Positions 1 to 5,488 of a stretch of DNA of 6,697 nt are shown here, in pieces. The first letter of the stretch is position 1. Each line of letters begins with the position of its first letter. A program made the position numbers and the translations under genes. The notes under the pieces were generated by a model that saw only the letters and a program-made list of their open reading frames with translations, ran no database searches and was not told where the DNA came from. The DNA is from Oscillospiraceae bacterium (GTDB lineage: Bacteria > Bacillota > Clostridia > Saccharofermentanales > Saccharofermentanaceae), in assembly GCA_902803695.1 (NCBI GenBank), contig CADCQX010000164.1, positions 1 to 6,697 of the forward strand. Reading direction: 5' to 3'.

Positions 1-1141
1 CCTTAAGGGATGACTTGATGGATACGCCCTGCTCGATGATCTCGCAGTTCTTGAGCTTACTTAATTCCTCTCTCATGAGCTTGCCTGCTGTAGGAGCCCA
101 GGAGCCATTCTCCACGATGGCGATCTTACGCTTCTGGAGATTATGGGAAACGATATCCGAGATGCAGGCCTCCATCGATACAAAGATGCCTGCGTTATAT
201 GTGGTGGATGCAAATACGATGTGGCTGTATTTAAAAGCTGCGGATACGATATCCGAAGCAGGCTTAACGGAAACATCAAACATGGTTACCGGGATACCCT
301 TGTCGGAGATCTTGCTCGCGATTATCTCAGCCGTGTTCTCTGTGTTGCCGTAAACGGAAGCGTAGACGACCATAACTCCCTTTACTTCAGGAGTATAGGA
401 ACTCCACTTGTCGTACTTCTCGATAAAGTCTGAAAGATGCTTTCTCCATACGAATCCGTGGAGAGGGCAGATCATTCTGATATCGAGAGCAGATGCCTTC
501 TTAAGGACAGCCTGGACCTGTGGTCCGTACTTACCTACGATATTTGTGTAGTATCTTCTGGCCTCGTTTAAGTAATCCTTCTCGAAGTCTACGAAGTCCG
601 CGAAGATGGCACCGTTAAGTGCGCCGAAGGATCCGAAAGCGTCAGCTGTGAATAAGATCTTGTCTGTCTTTTCATAGCTCATCATGACCTCAGGCCAGTG
701 GACCATAGGTGCCATGACGAATGTGAGTTCGTGAGAACCCAGGGACAATGTGTCGCCCTCTTTTACGATGACTGCTCTGGAATCGATGTCGAAGTTGAAG
801 AACTGCTTGATCATGGTCCTGATCTTGTCGTTGCAGACGATCTTCACTTCAGGATAACGTCTTACGAGCTCCTCCATGGTAGCCGAGTGATCAGGCTCCA
901 TGTGATGTACTATGAGATAATCAAGATTTCTTCCGTTCAATGCATACTCAACGTTTTCGAAAAAGATGGAAGAGACAGCCTTGTCGACTGTGTCAAATAC
1001 CGCCGTCTTCTCGTCAAGAAGAACATAAGAGTTGTATGAAACTCCGTCAGGGACTGAGTAAACGCCTTCAAACATTGCAAGACGCCTGTCGTTTCCTCCT
1101 ACCCAGATGAGGTTAGGAGCTATGGTTTTACAGCAATGCAT
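1..1141 (-). CDS. Flavodiiron protein (FprA-type, class A-like), 3' end cut off by the window
   Basis: Flavodiiron proteins reduce O2 to water and/or NO to N2O in the cytoplasm of anaerobes, taking electrons from rubredoxin or coenzyme F420. The 380 visible residues hold a metallo-beta-lactamase-like domain (about 1-250) and a flavodoxin-like domain (about 254 onward). The diiron ligand set is complete: H80-x-E82-x-D84 in the HMEPDHS motif, H148 in MVHWPE, D167 in FTADAFG and H228 in CPLHGF. The FMN phosphate loop is at about 261-268 (ASVYGNTE), and a conserved GSWAP stretch lies near 346-350. The start at 1141 has AGGAGG at 1153-1148, six bases upstream. The family is usually about 390-410 residues, so only a short C-terminus should be missing. 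Whether a rubredoxin or flavin reductase domain follows cannot be seen. The gene is probably transcribed alone from the AT-rich region 1142-1303, because a terminator closes the unit upstream. The family call is secure; O2 versus NO preference cannot be read from sequence. Confidence 0.96.
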   Translation of the reverse strand, partial: MHCCKTIAPNLIWVGGNDRRLAMFEGVYSVPDGVSYNSYVLLDEKTAVFDTVDKAVSSIFFENVEYALNGRNLDYLIVHHMEPDHSATMEELVRRYPEVKIVCNDKIRTMIKQFFNFDIDSRAVIVKEGDTLSLGSHELTFVMAPMVHWPEVMMSYEKTDKILFTADAFGSFGALNGAIFADFVDFEKDYLNEARRYYTNIVGKYGPQVQAVLKKASALDIRMICPLHGFVWRKHLSDFIEKYDKWSSYTPEVKGVMVVYASVYGNTENTAEIIASKISDKGIPVTMFDVSVKPASDIVSAAFKYSHIVFASTTYNAGIFVSMEACISDIVSHNLQKRKIAIVENGSWAPTAGKLMREELSKLKNCEIIEQGVSIKSSLK

Positions 1142-1160
1142 GGTGATCCTCCTAATTTGT

Positions 1161-1229
1161 AATCATTCTAAATTACATAGTACTTCAAATTAATGATAAT
1201 TGATAGCCCTTTGTTATTAAAGAATGATT
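1161..1229. repeat. Inverted repeat upstream of the flavodiiron gene, possible operator
   Basis: AATCATTCT at 1161-1169 and AGAATGATT at 1221-1229 form a perfect 9-bp inverted repeat with 51 nt between the arms. A related element, AATGATAAT (1192-1200), lies between them and resembles a Fur/PerR-type half-site. The sites sit 20-90 nt upstream of the flavodiiron start, where a regulator of oxidative or nitrosative stress could bind. The region is very AT-rich, so chance is a real possibility. No convincing sigma-A promoter was found here on the minus strand. Confidence 0.3.
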
Positions 1230-1303
1230 TTCTTGGCAGATTGACTAATAAAATCTTTAGAATTTTACTTGCAATTTCAGTTGACCCTGCTTATCGGATT
1301 TAA

Positions 1304-1345
1304 GGCAAAAATAACGGGCAGTCCCAGTTAACCTGAGACAGCCCG
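1304..1345 (-). terminator. Rho-independent terminator of the DUF4349/acidic lipoprotein unit
   Basis: Read on the minus strand, the arms CGGGCTGTCTCAG (1345-1333) and CTGGGACTGCCCG (1327-1315) pair along their length with one T-T mismatch and one G-U wobble, closing a 5-nt loop. The stem is followed directly by TTATTTTT (1314-1307). It begins about 18 nt past the stop codon at 1363, so it ends that transcript and makes the flavodiiron gene a separate unit. Confidence 0.88.
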
Positions 1346-1362
1346 CCGTAAGATCTTAAACG

Positions 1363-1887
1363 TCAACCAAATGTTGCTTTGAACTCCAGATAACAACCAT
1401 CGACTATGTCTTCTTTATCGATCTGTTGGGAAAGTTCGTTCAATTCGTCAAAAGACAGGGGGTCATTGGTCTTTACGGTATACTGATCGAACTTAACCTC
1501 TTCAATGTAGAATCCGTACTTCTCACCGAGCTCTTCTATGTCCTCATACTCGGTACCCTCCACCGGAACGATGATCATCTTGTTCTTGGCATACTCGGCG
1601 TCCATAGGACTTTCCTCGTATACGTCTTCCTCGACGGTCGTTTCTTCCGATTGTGTAGGTGCAGGATCGATCAGTGTTTCCACTGTCGTTCCTTCTGCGG
1701 ATCCTGAAGTCTCATCGACTTCTTTATCTTCGATTTTATCTGTTGCCTGTTCTGAAGCTACTGTTTCTTCCGTTTTTTTGGTTGTGATGTCCGTAGGTGC
1801 GGATCCATTATCCTTAGGTGCACATGCTGCTACGGAAACTGCTGTTGCCGCTATGATTAGCGCGCACAAGATCTTACTTGGTTTCAT
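1363..1887 (-). CDS. Small acidic lipoprotein of unknown function
   Basis: The 174-residue product has a lipoprotein signal peptide (1-21) with lipobox VAAC, giving Cys22 as the lipidated residue, so it should be tethered to the outer face of the membrane. Residues 24-98 are a low-complexity acidic linker rich in Thr, Glu, Ser and Asp. Residues 103-174 look folded, with a predicted strand-helix-strand-helix-strand order: KMIIVPV, then YEDIEELGEKYGF, then a strand, then SFDELNELSQQID, then IVDGCYLEF. That pattern resembles the ferredoxin-like fold of subtilase propeptide/inhibitor domains (I9-like); this is a pattern impression only. The ATG at 1887 lies inside the end of the DUF4349 gene (14-nt overlap, different frame). 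Its only ribosome-binding-like sequence is the purine run AAGAAGAGA just upstream, so translation is probably coupled to the preceding gene. The ATG places the signal peptide correctly. No named family is recognised. Confidence 0.87.
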   Translation of the reverse strand: MKPSKILCALIIAATAVSVAACAPKDNGSAPTDITTKKTEETVASEQATDKIEDKEVDETSGSAEGTTVETLIDPAPTQSEETTVEEDVYEESPMDAEYAKNKMIIVPVEGTEYEDIEELGEKYGFYIEEVKFDQYTVKTNDPLSFDELNELSQQIDKEDIVDGCYLEFKATFG

Positions 1888-3055
1888 TCTCTTCTTTTAC
1901 GTCAGGATCTTTAGCCTTTTCATCCTCTACCTTTTCATCCTTCGGCTTGTTTTCCTGAACTTTGGTTTCCCCTTCCAGTTTCTTCTTCTCGTTCTCGGCT
2001 TCTATTGCCGCTTTTCTCTGACGTTCTCTTTCTTCTCTCTCAGCGACGTATTTCTCGTTTCTGATACGTCTCTTCTTGTTAGCTCTTTTAATACTGAAAA
2101 CGATTACAAATACTATTATACCAATAATGATCAAAACCCACCAACTTCTGACGAGGAAGAGGATGATCGCCTGAACAAATCCCAAGAAGGATTCCCATGA
2201 TTCCTTGGCAGTTGTTTTAAGCCGGGCCTTGAAACTGTTATCTACTTCAGGCTCCGGTGTCGGCTCAGGCTCGATCTCTTCTTCCATTACCTTGTGGATG
2301 GAGATCGTTATATAAGAATAAGCAACATCACCTTCGATGGTGCTCATCTGTGTCTTGATGTCTGCGATGGTGAGTGCCAGACTTCTAAGTTCCCTCTCGA
2401 TCTGAAGAGCTACATTATCGTCTTTTGTCTCTTCATACTTCTCGAGATAACGTGCGTAGTCCGCTTCGTAGATCTCCAGTTCGGACTTGAGCGTTCCGTA
2501 GACAGTTGTTACGTTATCTACTGAGGAATTCTTTGTTCTTAGGATTCCCAGTCCGTCCGTGGATGACATGAATGACTCGTAGTACTGTGACGGGATCCTT
2601 ATGGTGGCACTATATGTGTAGTTCTTGCTTTCTTCATCAACAATGTACTGACCGTTGCTGTCGTTACCGTCTGTCTGATATTCGTATTCGATGAGTCCGT
2701 TATACTCTCTTACTTTCTGCTTGAGAGTCGATACGGAACCTTCGAAGTCCAGTGTGTCGATGGAAAGATTTGATCTGTAGACCAGCATCTCTTTTGTGAG
2801 ATCAGCTCTGATGTCGGAAGCCGCATCTGCTCCTACATCGCCGTTAGCCGCATACTCCAGATCGAGGTCCCCGTAATCCCCTTCTGCGCTGTAGACGGCC
2901 TCGCCCATTTCCTGGACGGCGGCTGCTGCGCCTGAATCTTCGTCACTGCCTGCACTTCTGGCGCGCTTAACGCCACTGGAAGAACTGGAACAACCTGCAA
3001 AAATTGTTAATGCGAAAAATACTGCCAATCCGGCAGCCAAAGCCTTACGCTTCAT
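1874..3055 (-). CDS. DUF4349 domain lipoprotein with C-terminal membrane anchor and charged tail
   Basis: The 393-residue protein starts with a lipoprotein signal peptide ending in FAGC (Cys22). A Ser/Ala/Asp-rich spacer follows (23-85), then a DUF4349 domain at about 89-257. Its hallmarks are LVYRSNLSIDTLDFEGSV at the front, a YSATIRIPSQYYESFM strand, a helical coiled-coil-like region (about 185-242) with ERELRSLALTIADIKTQ, and the closing EGDVAYSYITISI strand. A Pro/Glu hinge (261-270) leads to a hydrophobic transmembrane segment at about 291-322. A roughly 70-residue, highly charged Arg/Lys/Glu tail ends the protein; basic residues just after the membrane segment place it in the cytoplasm. 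The domain's function is unknown; members are envelope proteins. The start has AGGAGGTG at 3068-3061, five bases upstream. It is the first gene of a two-gene unit with the acidic lipoprotein. Alternating acidic and basic residues make the tail a likely coiled coil or an unstructured segment. Confidence 0.92.
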   Translation of the reverse strand: MKRKALAAGLAVFFALTIFAGCSSSSSGVKRARSAGSDEDSGAAAAVQEMGEAVYSAEGDYGDLDLEYAANGDVGADAASDIRADLTKEMLVYRSNLSIDTLDFEGSVSTLKQKVREYNGLIEYEYQTDGNDSNGQYIVDEESKNYTYSATIRIPSQYYESFMSSTDGLGILRTKNSSVDNVTTVYGTLKSELEIYEADYARYLEKYEETKDDNVALQIERELRSLALTIADIKTQMSTIEGDVAYSYITISIHKVMEEEIEPEPTPEPEVDNSFKARLKTTAKESWESFLGFVQAIILFLVRSWWVLIIIGIIVFVIVFSIKRANKKRRIRNEKYVAEREERERQRKAAIEAENEKKKLEGETKVQENKPKDEKVEDEKAKDPDVKEENETK

Positions 3056-3255
3056 AAAAACACCTCCTATGTACTTGTATGTCCCTTCCTTGCTTCAATA
3101 TAGAAACGAATGTGAACGTGGTTTTGTTGCATGGTTGTTCTTCCAACATTTCAATATCGTAAGATTGACACCGTTCTTGTAATGTAAATCGATAGTTCGC
3201 TTTTTCGAAAAAAGGTATCATCAAATCACAAACCCCAGGAAGATATGATGAAAAC

Positions 3256-3277
3256 TAGTCCGACCGAGGTCAGACTA
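3256..3277. repeat. Near-perfect inverted repeat / hairpin
   Basis: TAGTC-c-GACC-ga-GGTC-a-GACTA is symmetric apart from one C/A position. Read on the minus strand that position is a G-U wobble, so a minus-strand RNA would form a continuous 10-bp stem with a very small loop, followed by GTTTTC. It could be a protein-binding palindrome, a structured leader of the DUF4349 transcript or a weak terminator. The sequence does not decide between these. Confidence 0.5.
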
Positions 3278-3288
3278 CACCCTTTGTC

Positions 3289-3325
3289 AAAACGTCGTGA
3301 GCACCCCCTTACGGCGTTTTAATTT
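3289..3325 (+). terminator. Terminator-like hairpin in the intergenic region
   Basis: AAAACGTCGT (3289-3298) and ACGGCGTTTT (3311-3320) pair over 10 bp with one G-U wobble across a 12-nt loop, followed by AATTTGCTTTTT. On the plus strand it looks like an intrinsic terminator, but no plus-strand gene lies upstream of it. On the minus strand the stem also ends in TTTT, so it could act there instead, or insulate the two divergent units. A short plus-strand RNA ending here is possible but unsupported. Confidence 0.35.
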
Positions 3326-3343
3326 GCTTTTTCCCGAAAAAGT

Positions 3344-3357
3344 TCTACAAATGTAGA
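3344..3357. promoter_or_regulatory. Operator-like palindrome 1 for the BlaI-family repressor
   Basis: TCTACA-AA-TGTAGA is a perfect palindrome with 6-bp arms around a 2-bp centre. It matches the TACA-N2-TGTA core known for BlaI/MecI operators. It lies immediately upstream of the -35 box of the repressor's own promoter and shares TCTAC-N4-GTAGA with a second site 35 bp downstream, centre to centre. Confidence 0.82.
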
Positions 3358-3365
3358 GAATTATG

Positions 3366-3394
3366 TTGACACTGCTATTCTACGCAGGTAGAAT
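3366..3394 (+). promoter_or_regulatory. Sigma-A-type promoter of the BlaI-like/M56 operon
   Basis: A consensus -35 TTGACA (3366-3371), a 17-nt spacer and a -10 TAGAAT (3389-3394) make a strong housekeeping-type promoter. The expected transcript start is near 3401, giving a short leader before the ATG at 3427. The spacer and -10 are covered by operator-like palindrome 2, so a bound repressor would block polymerase. Confidence 0.85.
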
Positions 3395-3395
3395 A
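3376..3395. promoter_or_regulatory. Operator-like palindrome 2, overlapping the -10 box
   Basis: TATTCTAC-N4-GTAGAATA is a perfect palindrome with 8-bp arms. It covers the right part of the promoter spacer and the whole -10 hexamer. It shares the TCTAC-N4-GTAGA core with palindrome 1. The position is typical of an autorepressor site of the BlaI/MecI/CopY family. Confidence 0.82.
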
Positions 3396-3426
3396 AAGGC
3401 TGAAAAAGTATGAGAGGAGCAAAGAC

Positions 3427-3795
3427 ATGAGAGACAATTCTATCGGTGACAGCGAGTACAAGCTTATGGAGATCATCTGGGATCGTTCTCCTATCTCTTC
3501 GGGCGAGCTCTCCGACATATGTGAAGTATTGCACGGTTGGAAAAAGACCACTGTATACACAATGATCAAGAGATTGTCCGATAAGGGCTTTATCGAGAAC
3601 AACAAAGCCACCATTACTTATAAGGTTGGCAGAGAAGAAGTTCAGCAGCAGCAGAGCGAGGAAATGGTAACCAAGAACTTCCAGGGTTCCCTTCCTAACT
3701 TCGTCAACTCCTTCCTCGGAAACGGCAACAAGAGCCTCAGCAAGTCCGATGCAGAAAAGTTGATGGACATGATCGCAAAGCACACGGAAAAGTAA
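3427..3795 (+). CDS. BlaI/MecI/CopY-family transcriptional repressor
   Basis: The 122-residue protein has the usual BlaI/MecI length and layout: an N-terminal winged-helix DNA-binding domain (about 6-72) and a helical C-terminal dimerisation tail (about 75-120). Family signatures are the opening SEYKLMEIIWDRSPIS, the recognition helix KKTTVYTMIKRLSDKGFI, and the wing strand around ITYKV. Family members bind TACA-N2-TGTA palindromes as dimers and are inactivated by proteolysis when a membrane M56 sensor is triggered. S95-F96 lies where, by alignment from memory, staphylococcal BlaI is cut (N101-F102). AGAGGAG at 3413-3419 precedes the ATG by seven bases. Two matching palindromes lie on its own promoter, so autoregulation is likely. 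It is followed after 7 nt by the M56 sensor gene. Its target is unlikely to be a beta-lactamase, since none is present and the sensor lacks a penicillin-binding domain. Confidence 0.95.
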   Translation: MRDNSIGDSEYKLMEIIWDRSPISSGELSDICEVLHGWKKTTVYTMIKRLSDKGFIENNKATITYKVGREEVQQQQSEEMVTKNFQGSLPNFVNSFLGNGNKSLSKSDAEKLMDMIAKHTEK

Positions 3796-3802
3796 AGCAT
3801 TT

Positions 3803-5356
3803 ATGGGCGACGTTTTTTTGAAGATCTTCGAGATGAGTATATCAGGAGGAATCGCGATACTCGCGGTCCTTCTGCTTCGTCTTATCTTCAAAAGATTTCC
3901 GAAGAAGATCCTGATCCTCTTCTGGCTGGTCGTTGCACTCAGACTGATATGTCCATTTAACCTGAGTTCGCCGACGAGCATTATGAATATCGGACAGATC
4001 TTCACGAGAAACGAGACGGTTATCGAGGAAAGCAGCAATGCTTCCGAAGGATCTTCCACGTCGTCGGAAGAAAAATCGCTTAAAGAAGATCACAGTTTAA
4101 CAAGAATAGTAAAGAAATCCAATGTAACAGTACGTATGGGTAACAAGGCTACGCCTACCGTCTCCGTCAAAGGAGTCCTGGCAGCTGTCTGGCTCAGCGT
4201 CGCATTGGGTCTTTTTGTTTTCTTCTTTATCAGATATTTTAATTTCTATTCAAGAGCAAGATGGTGTTCACGTTCATACGACGGAAGATATTTCATGACC
4301 GAGATCGAGTCACCGTTCGTAATAGGATTCCTGTCGCCTAAGATATTCGTCCCTGTAAAGATGAATGATGACGAGAGGGAATATATCCTTAATCACGAGT
4401 GGACACACATCAAGAATAAGGACGGACTTACCAAGCTCATCTGTTATTTCATCCTCTGCATCCACTGGTTCAATCCACTGGTATGGCTCGCATATGTTAT
4501 GCTCTGTGCCGACATGGAAATGAGAGTTGATGAAGAGACCACCAGTTCCTTTGATGCGGAACTTATTAAAGAGTACTGTATGTCCATCGTCCTTCACGCA
4601 TCGGGCGCTCACAAGAGCACCACTTTCATGCAGAACACGGCATTCAGCGGATTCAGTTTCGGCGGCATGGAAGCTAAGCTTCGAGTTAAAAATCTCCTGA
4701 AGAACAGAGAGATATCGAAGGCCCTCCAGATCATCGTTCTCGTTTTCGCGCTGGTATTAATATTCCTGGTATCGACTGCTTCATATGATTTCAGCGGCAA
4801 GAAGACCAAAGCTTCTTCCAAGAAGGAAACTGTCGTCGAGGAGACTGAAGAAGTAAGTCCGACCAAGGAAAATAAGAATGACGATAACGACAGTGTTTTC
4901 GTAGATGTAACAACAGAATCTACTGAGCCTACAGAAGCACCTGAACCGGTCTTCCAGCTCTTCTTGTCTGACGGAACCTGGAAAGAATCACAGAATGCAG
5001 CCAGAGATATGAATTGCGATCTGGCAGCCATCGACTCTGAAGAAGACTGGGATAAGGTCACTTCTATGATCAAGGAGTATGGCGCAACCGATTACGTTTT
5101 CTATGTCGGAGCTACCAGATGGGATGACGGCAATTTCTACTGGCTGTCGGGCGAGGAGGTTAGTTCTTCTCACTGGCTCCCGGGTGAGCCTTCGGGAACA
5201 GGCCCGACCGATGACGGCAGGATCGTTGATGAGCCTTACGTCGCCATGTTCTATAAAGAATCCGATGATACATTCTATCTGATGGACGTGCCTGATGATA
5301 TGCTTGATGCCGCTTCCTGCTACAAGGATCACATCGGCTGCATCGTTGAGCAGTAA
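3803..5356 (+). CDS. M56 (BlaR1/MecR1-type) membrane zinc protease with a C-terminal C-type-lectin-like sensor domain
   Basis: The 517-residue protein has BlaR1 architecture: membrane segments at about 11-30, 34-51, 124-146 and 308-328, with a cytoplasmic zinc-protease domain between the third and fourth. Zinc-site residues are H198-E199-W-T-H202, with E239 in MEMRVDEE as the likely third ligand; the WFNPLVW segment at 222-228 is typical of M56. An S-F pair at 285-286 lies where BlaR1 is thought to cut itself. After the fourth membrane segment comes a Lys/Thr/Glu-rich linker (331-382). Residues 383-517 then form a C-type-lectin-like domain: TWKESQNAARDMNCDLAAI, FYVGATRWDDGNFYWLSGEE, HWLPGEPS and a closing HIGCIVE, with Cys405 and Cys513 placed as the long disulfide. 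BlaR1 itself carries a beta-lactam-acylated domain here; its SxxK, SxN and KTG motifs are absent. The gene starts 7 nt after the repressor stop, with only GGAAAAG (3786-3792) as a weak ribosome site, so coupling is likely. The ligand is unknown. Confidence 0.93.
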   Translation: MGDVFLKIFEMSISGGIAILAVLLLRLIFKRFPKKILILFWLVVALRLICPFNLSSPTSIMNIGQIFTRNETVIEESSNASEGSSTSSEEKSLKEDHSLTRIVKKSNVTVRMGNKATPTVSVKGVLAAVWLSVALGLFVFFFIRYFNFYSRARWCSRSYDGRYFMTEIESPFVIGFLSPKIFVPVKMNDDEREYILNHEWTHIKNKDGLTKLICYFILCIHWFNPLVWLAYVMLCADMEMRVDEETTSSFDAELIKEYCMSIVLHASGAHKSTTFMQNTAFSGFSFGGMEAKLRVKNLLKNREISKALQIIVLVFALVLIFLVSTASYDFSGKKTKASSKKETVVEETEEVSPTKENKNDDNDSVFVDVTTESTEPTEAPEPVFQLFLSDGTWKESQNAARDMNCDLAAIDSEEDWDKVTSMIKEYGATDYVFYVGATRWDDGNFYWLSGEEVSSSHWLPGEPSGTGPTDDGRIVDEPYVAMFYKESDDTFYLMDVPDDMLDAASCYKDHIGCIVEQ

Positions 5357-5391
5357 ATCCCGGGACACCTACCCTTCCACATTTGACAATG

Positions 5392-5420
5392 TTGACATTT
5401 ATAATACGCGCGCATAGAAT
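5392..5420 (+). promoter_or_regulatory. Sigma-A-type promoter upstream of the large lipoprotein gene
   Basis: TTGACA (5392-5397), a 17-nt spacer and TAGAAT (5415-5420) repeat exactly the -35, spacing and -10 of the repressor operon promoter. A second TTGACA at 5383-5388 and a TATAAT at 5400-5405 are badly spaced for each other (11 nt). No TCTAC-N4-GTAGA palindrome is present, so direct control by the neighbouring repressor is not supported, although CCTATAGG (5422-5429) is a small palindrome just past the -10. The expected start near 5427 leaves a leader of about 60 nt. Confidence 0.72.
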
Positions 5421-5488
5421 TCCTATAGGCGTTCTGCTTTTTTCGGGGGAAATGAAAAAGAGATAGGTACTTTATCGGAGGGTTAGTA

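Larger units (their letters stand above)
3056..3426. other. Divergent intergenic region between the DUF4349 and BlaI-like genes
   Basis: These 371 nt separate two divergent units and hold no credible open reading frame. From left to right they contain the DUF4349 ribosome binding site (3061-3068), a possible minus-strand -10 box TATATT (3102-3097) with no good -35, and a 12-bp palindrome TTTTTCGAAAAA (3201-3212). They also contain two hairpin-forming repeats (3256-3277 and 3289-3320), the repressor operon promoter with its two operator-like palindromes (3344-3395), and the BlaI-like ribosome binding site AGAGGAG (3413-3419). A promoter for the DUF4349 unit must lie here, but none stands out. 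Confidence 0.75.

Noticed and set aside
698..1039. Plus-strand open frame of 113 codons within the flavodiiron gene
   Set aside because: The minus strand encodes the full flavodiiron ligand set in this stretch; the plus frame shows no recognisable features.
1538..2200. Plus-strand open frame of 220 codons
   Set aside because: It is antisense to the two minus-strand lipoprotein genes, which have signal peptides, a good ribosome binding site for the first gene and a known domain. Its Ser/Val and Leu/Phe composition is what their Glu/Thr/Lys codons give in reverse.
3165..3193. TTGACA as a second plus-strand promoter in the intergenic region
   Set aside because: At 16-18 nt spacing no sequence resembles a -10 box, so it was not called.
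3361..4059. Minus-strand open frame of 232 codons
   Set aside because: It lies antisense to the repressor, its promoter and the start of the protease, with no domain signal and no ribosome binding site.
3803..5356. True beta-lactam sensor (BlaR1/MecR1)
   Set aside because: The C-terminal region lacks the SxxK, SxN and KTG motifs of penicillin-binding domains and matches a C-type-lectin-like pattern; no beta-lactamase or mecA-like gene is nearby in the window.
5386..5399. BlaI-type operator before the lipoprotein gene (ACAATGT and AATGT-TG-ACATT symmetry)
   Set aside because: The arms and spacing do not match the TCTAC-N4-GTAGA motif at the repressor's own promoter.
5383..5405. TTGACA...TATAAT as the lipoprotein promoter
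   Set aside because: The spacing is only 11 nt; the TTGACA at 5392 with TAGAAT at 5415 has the correct 17 nt.
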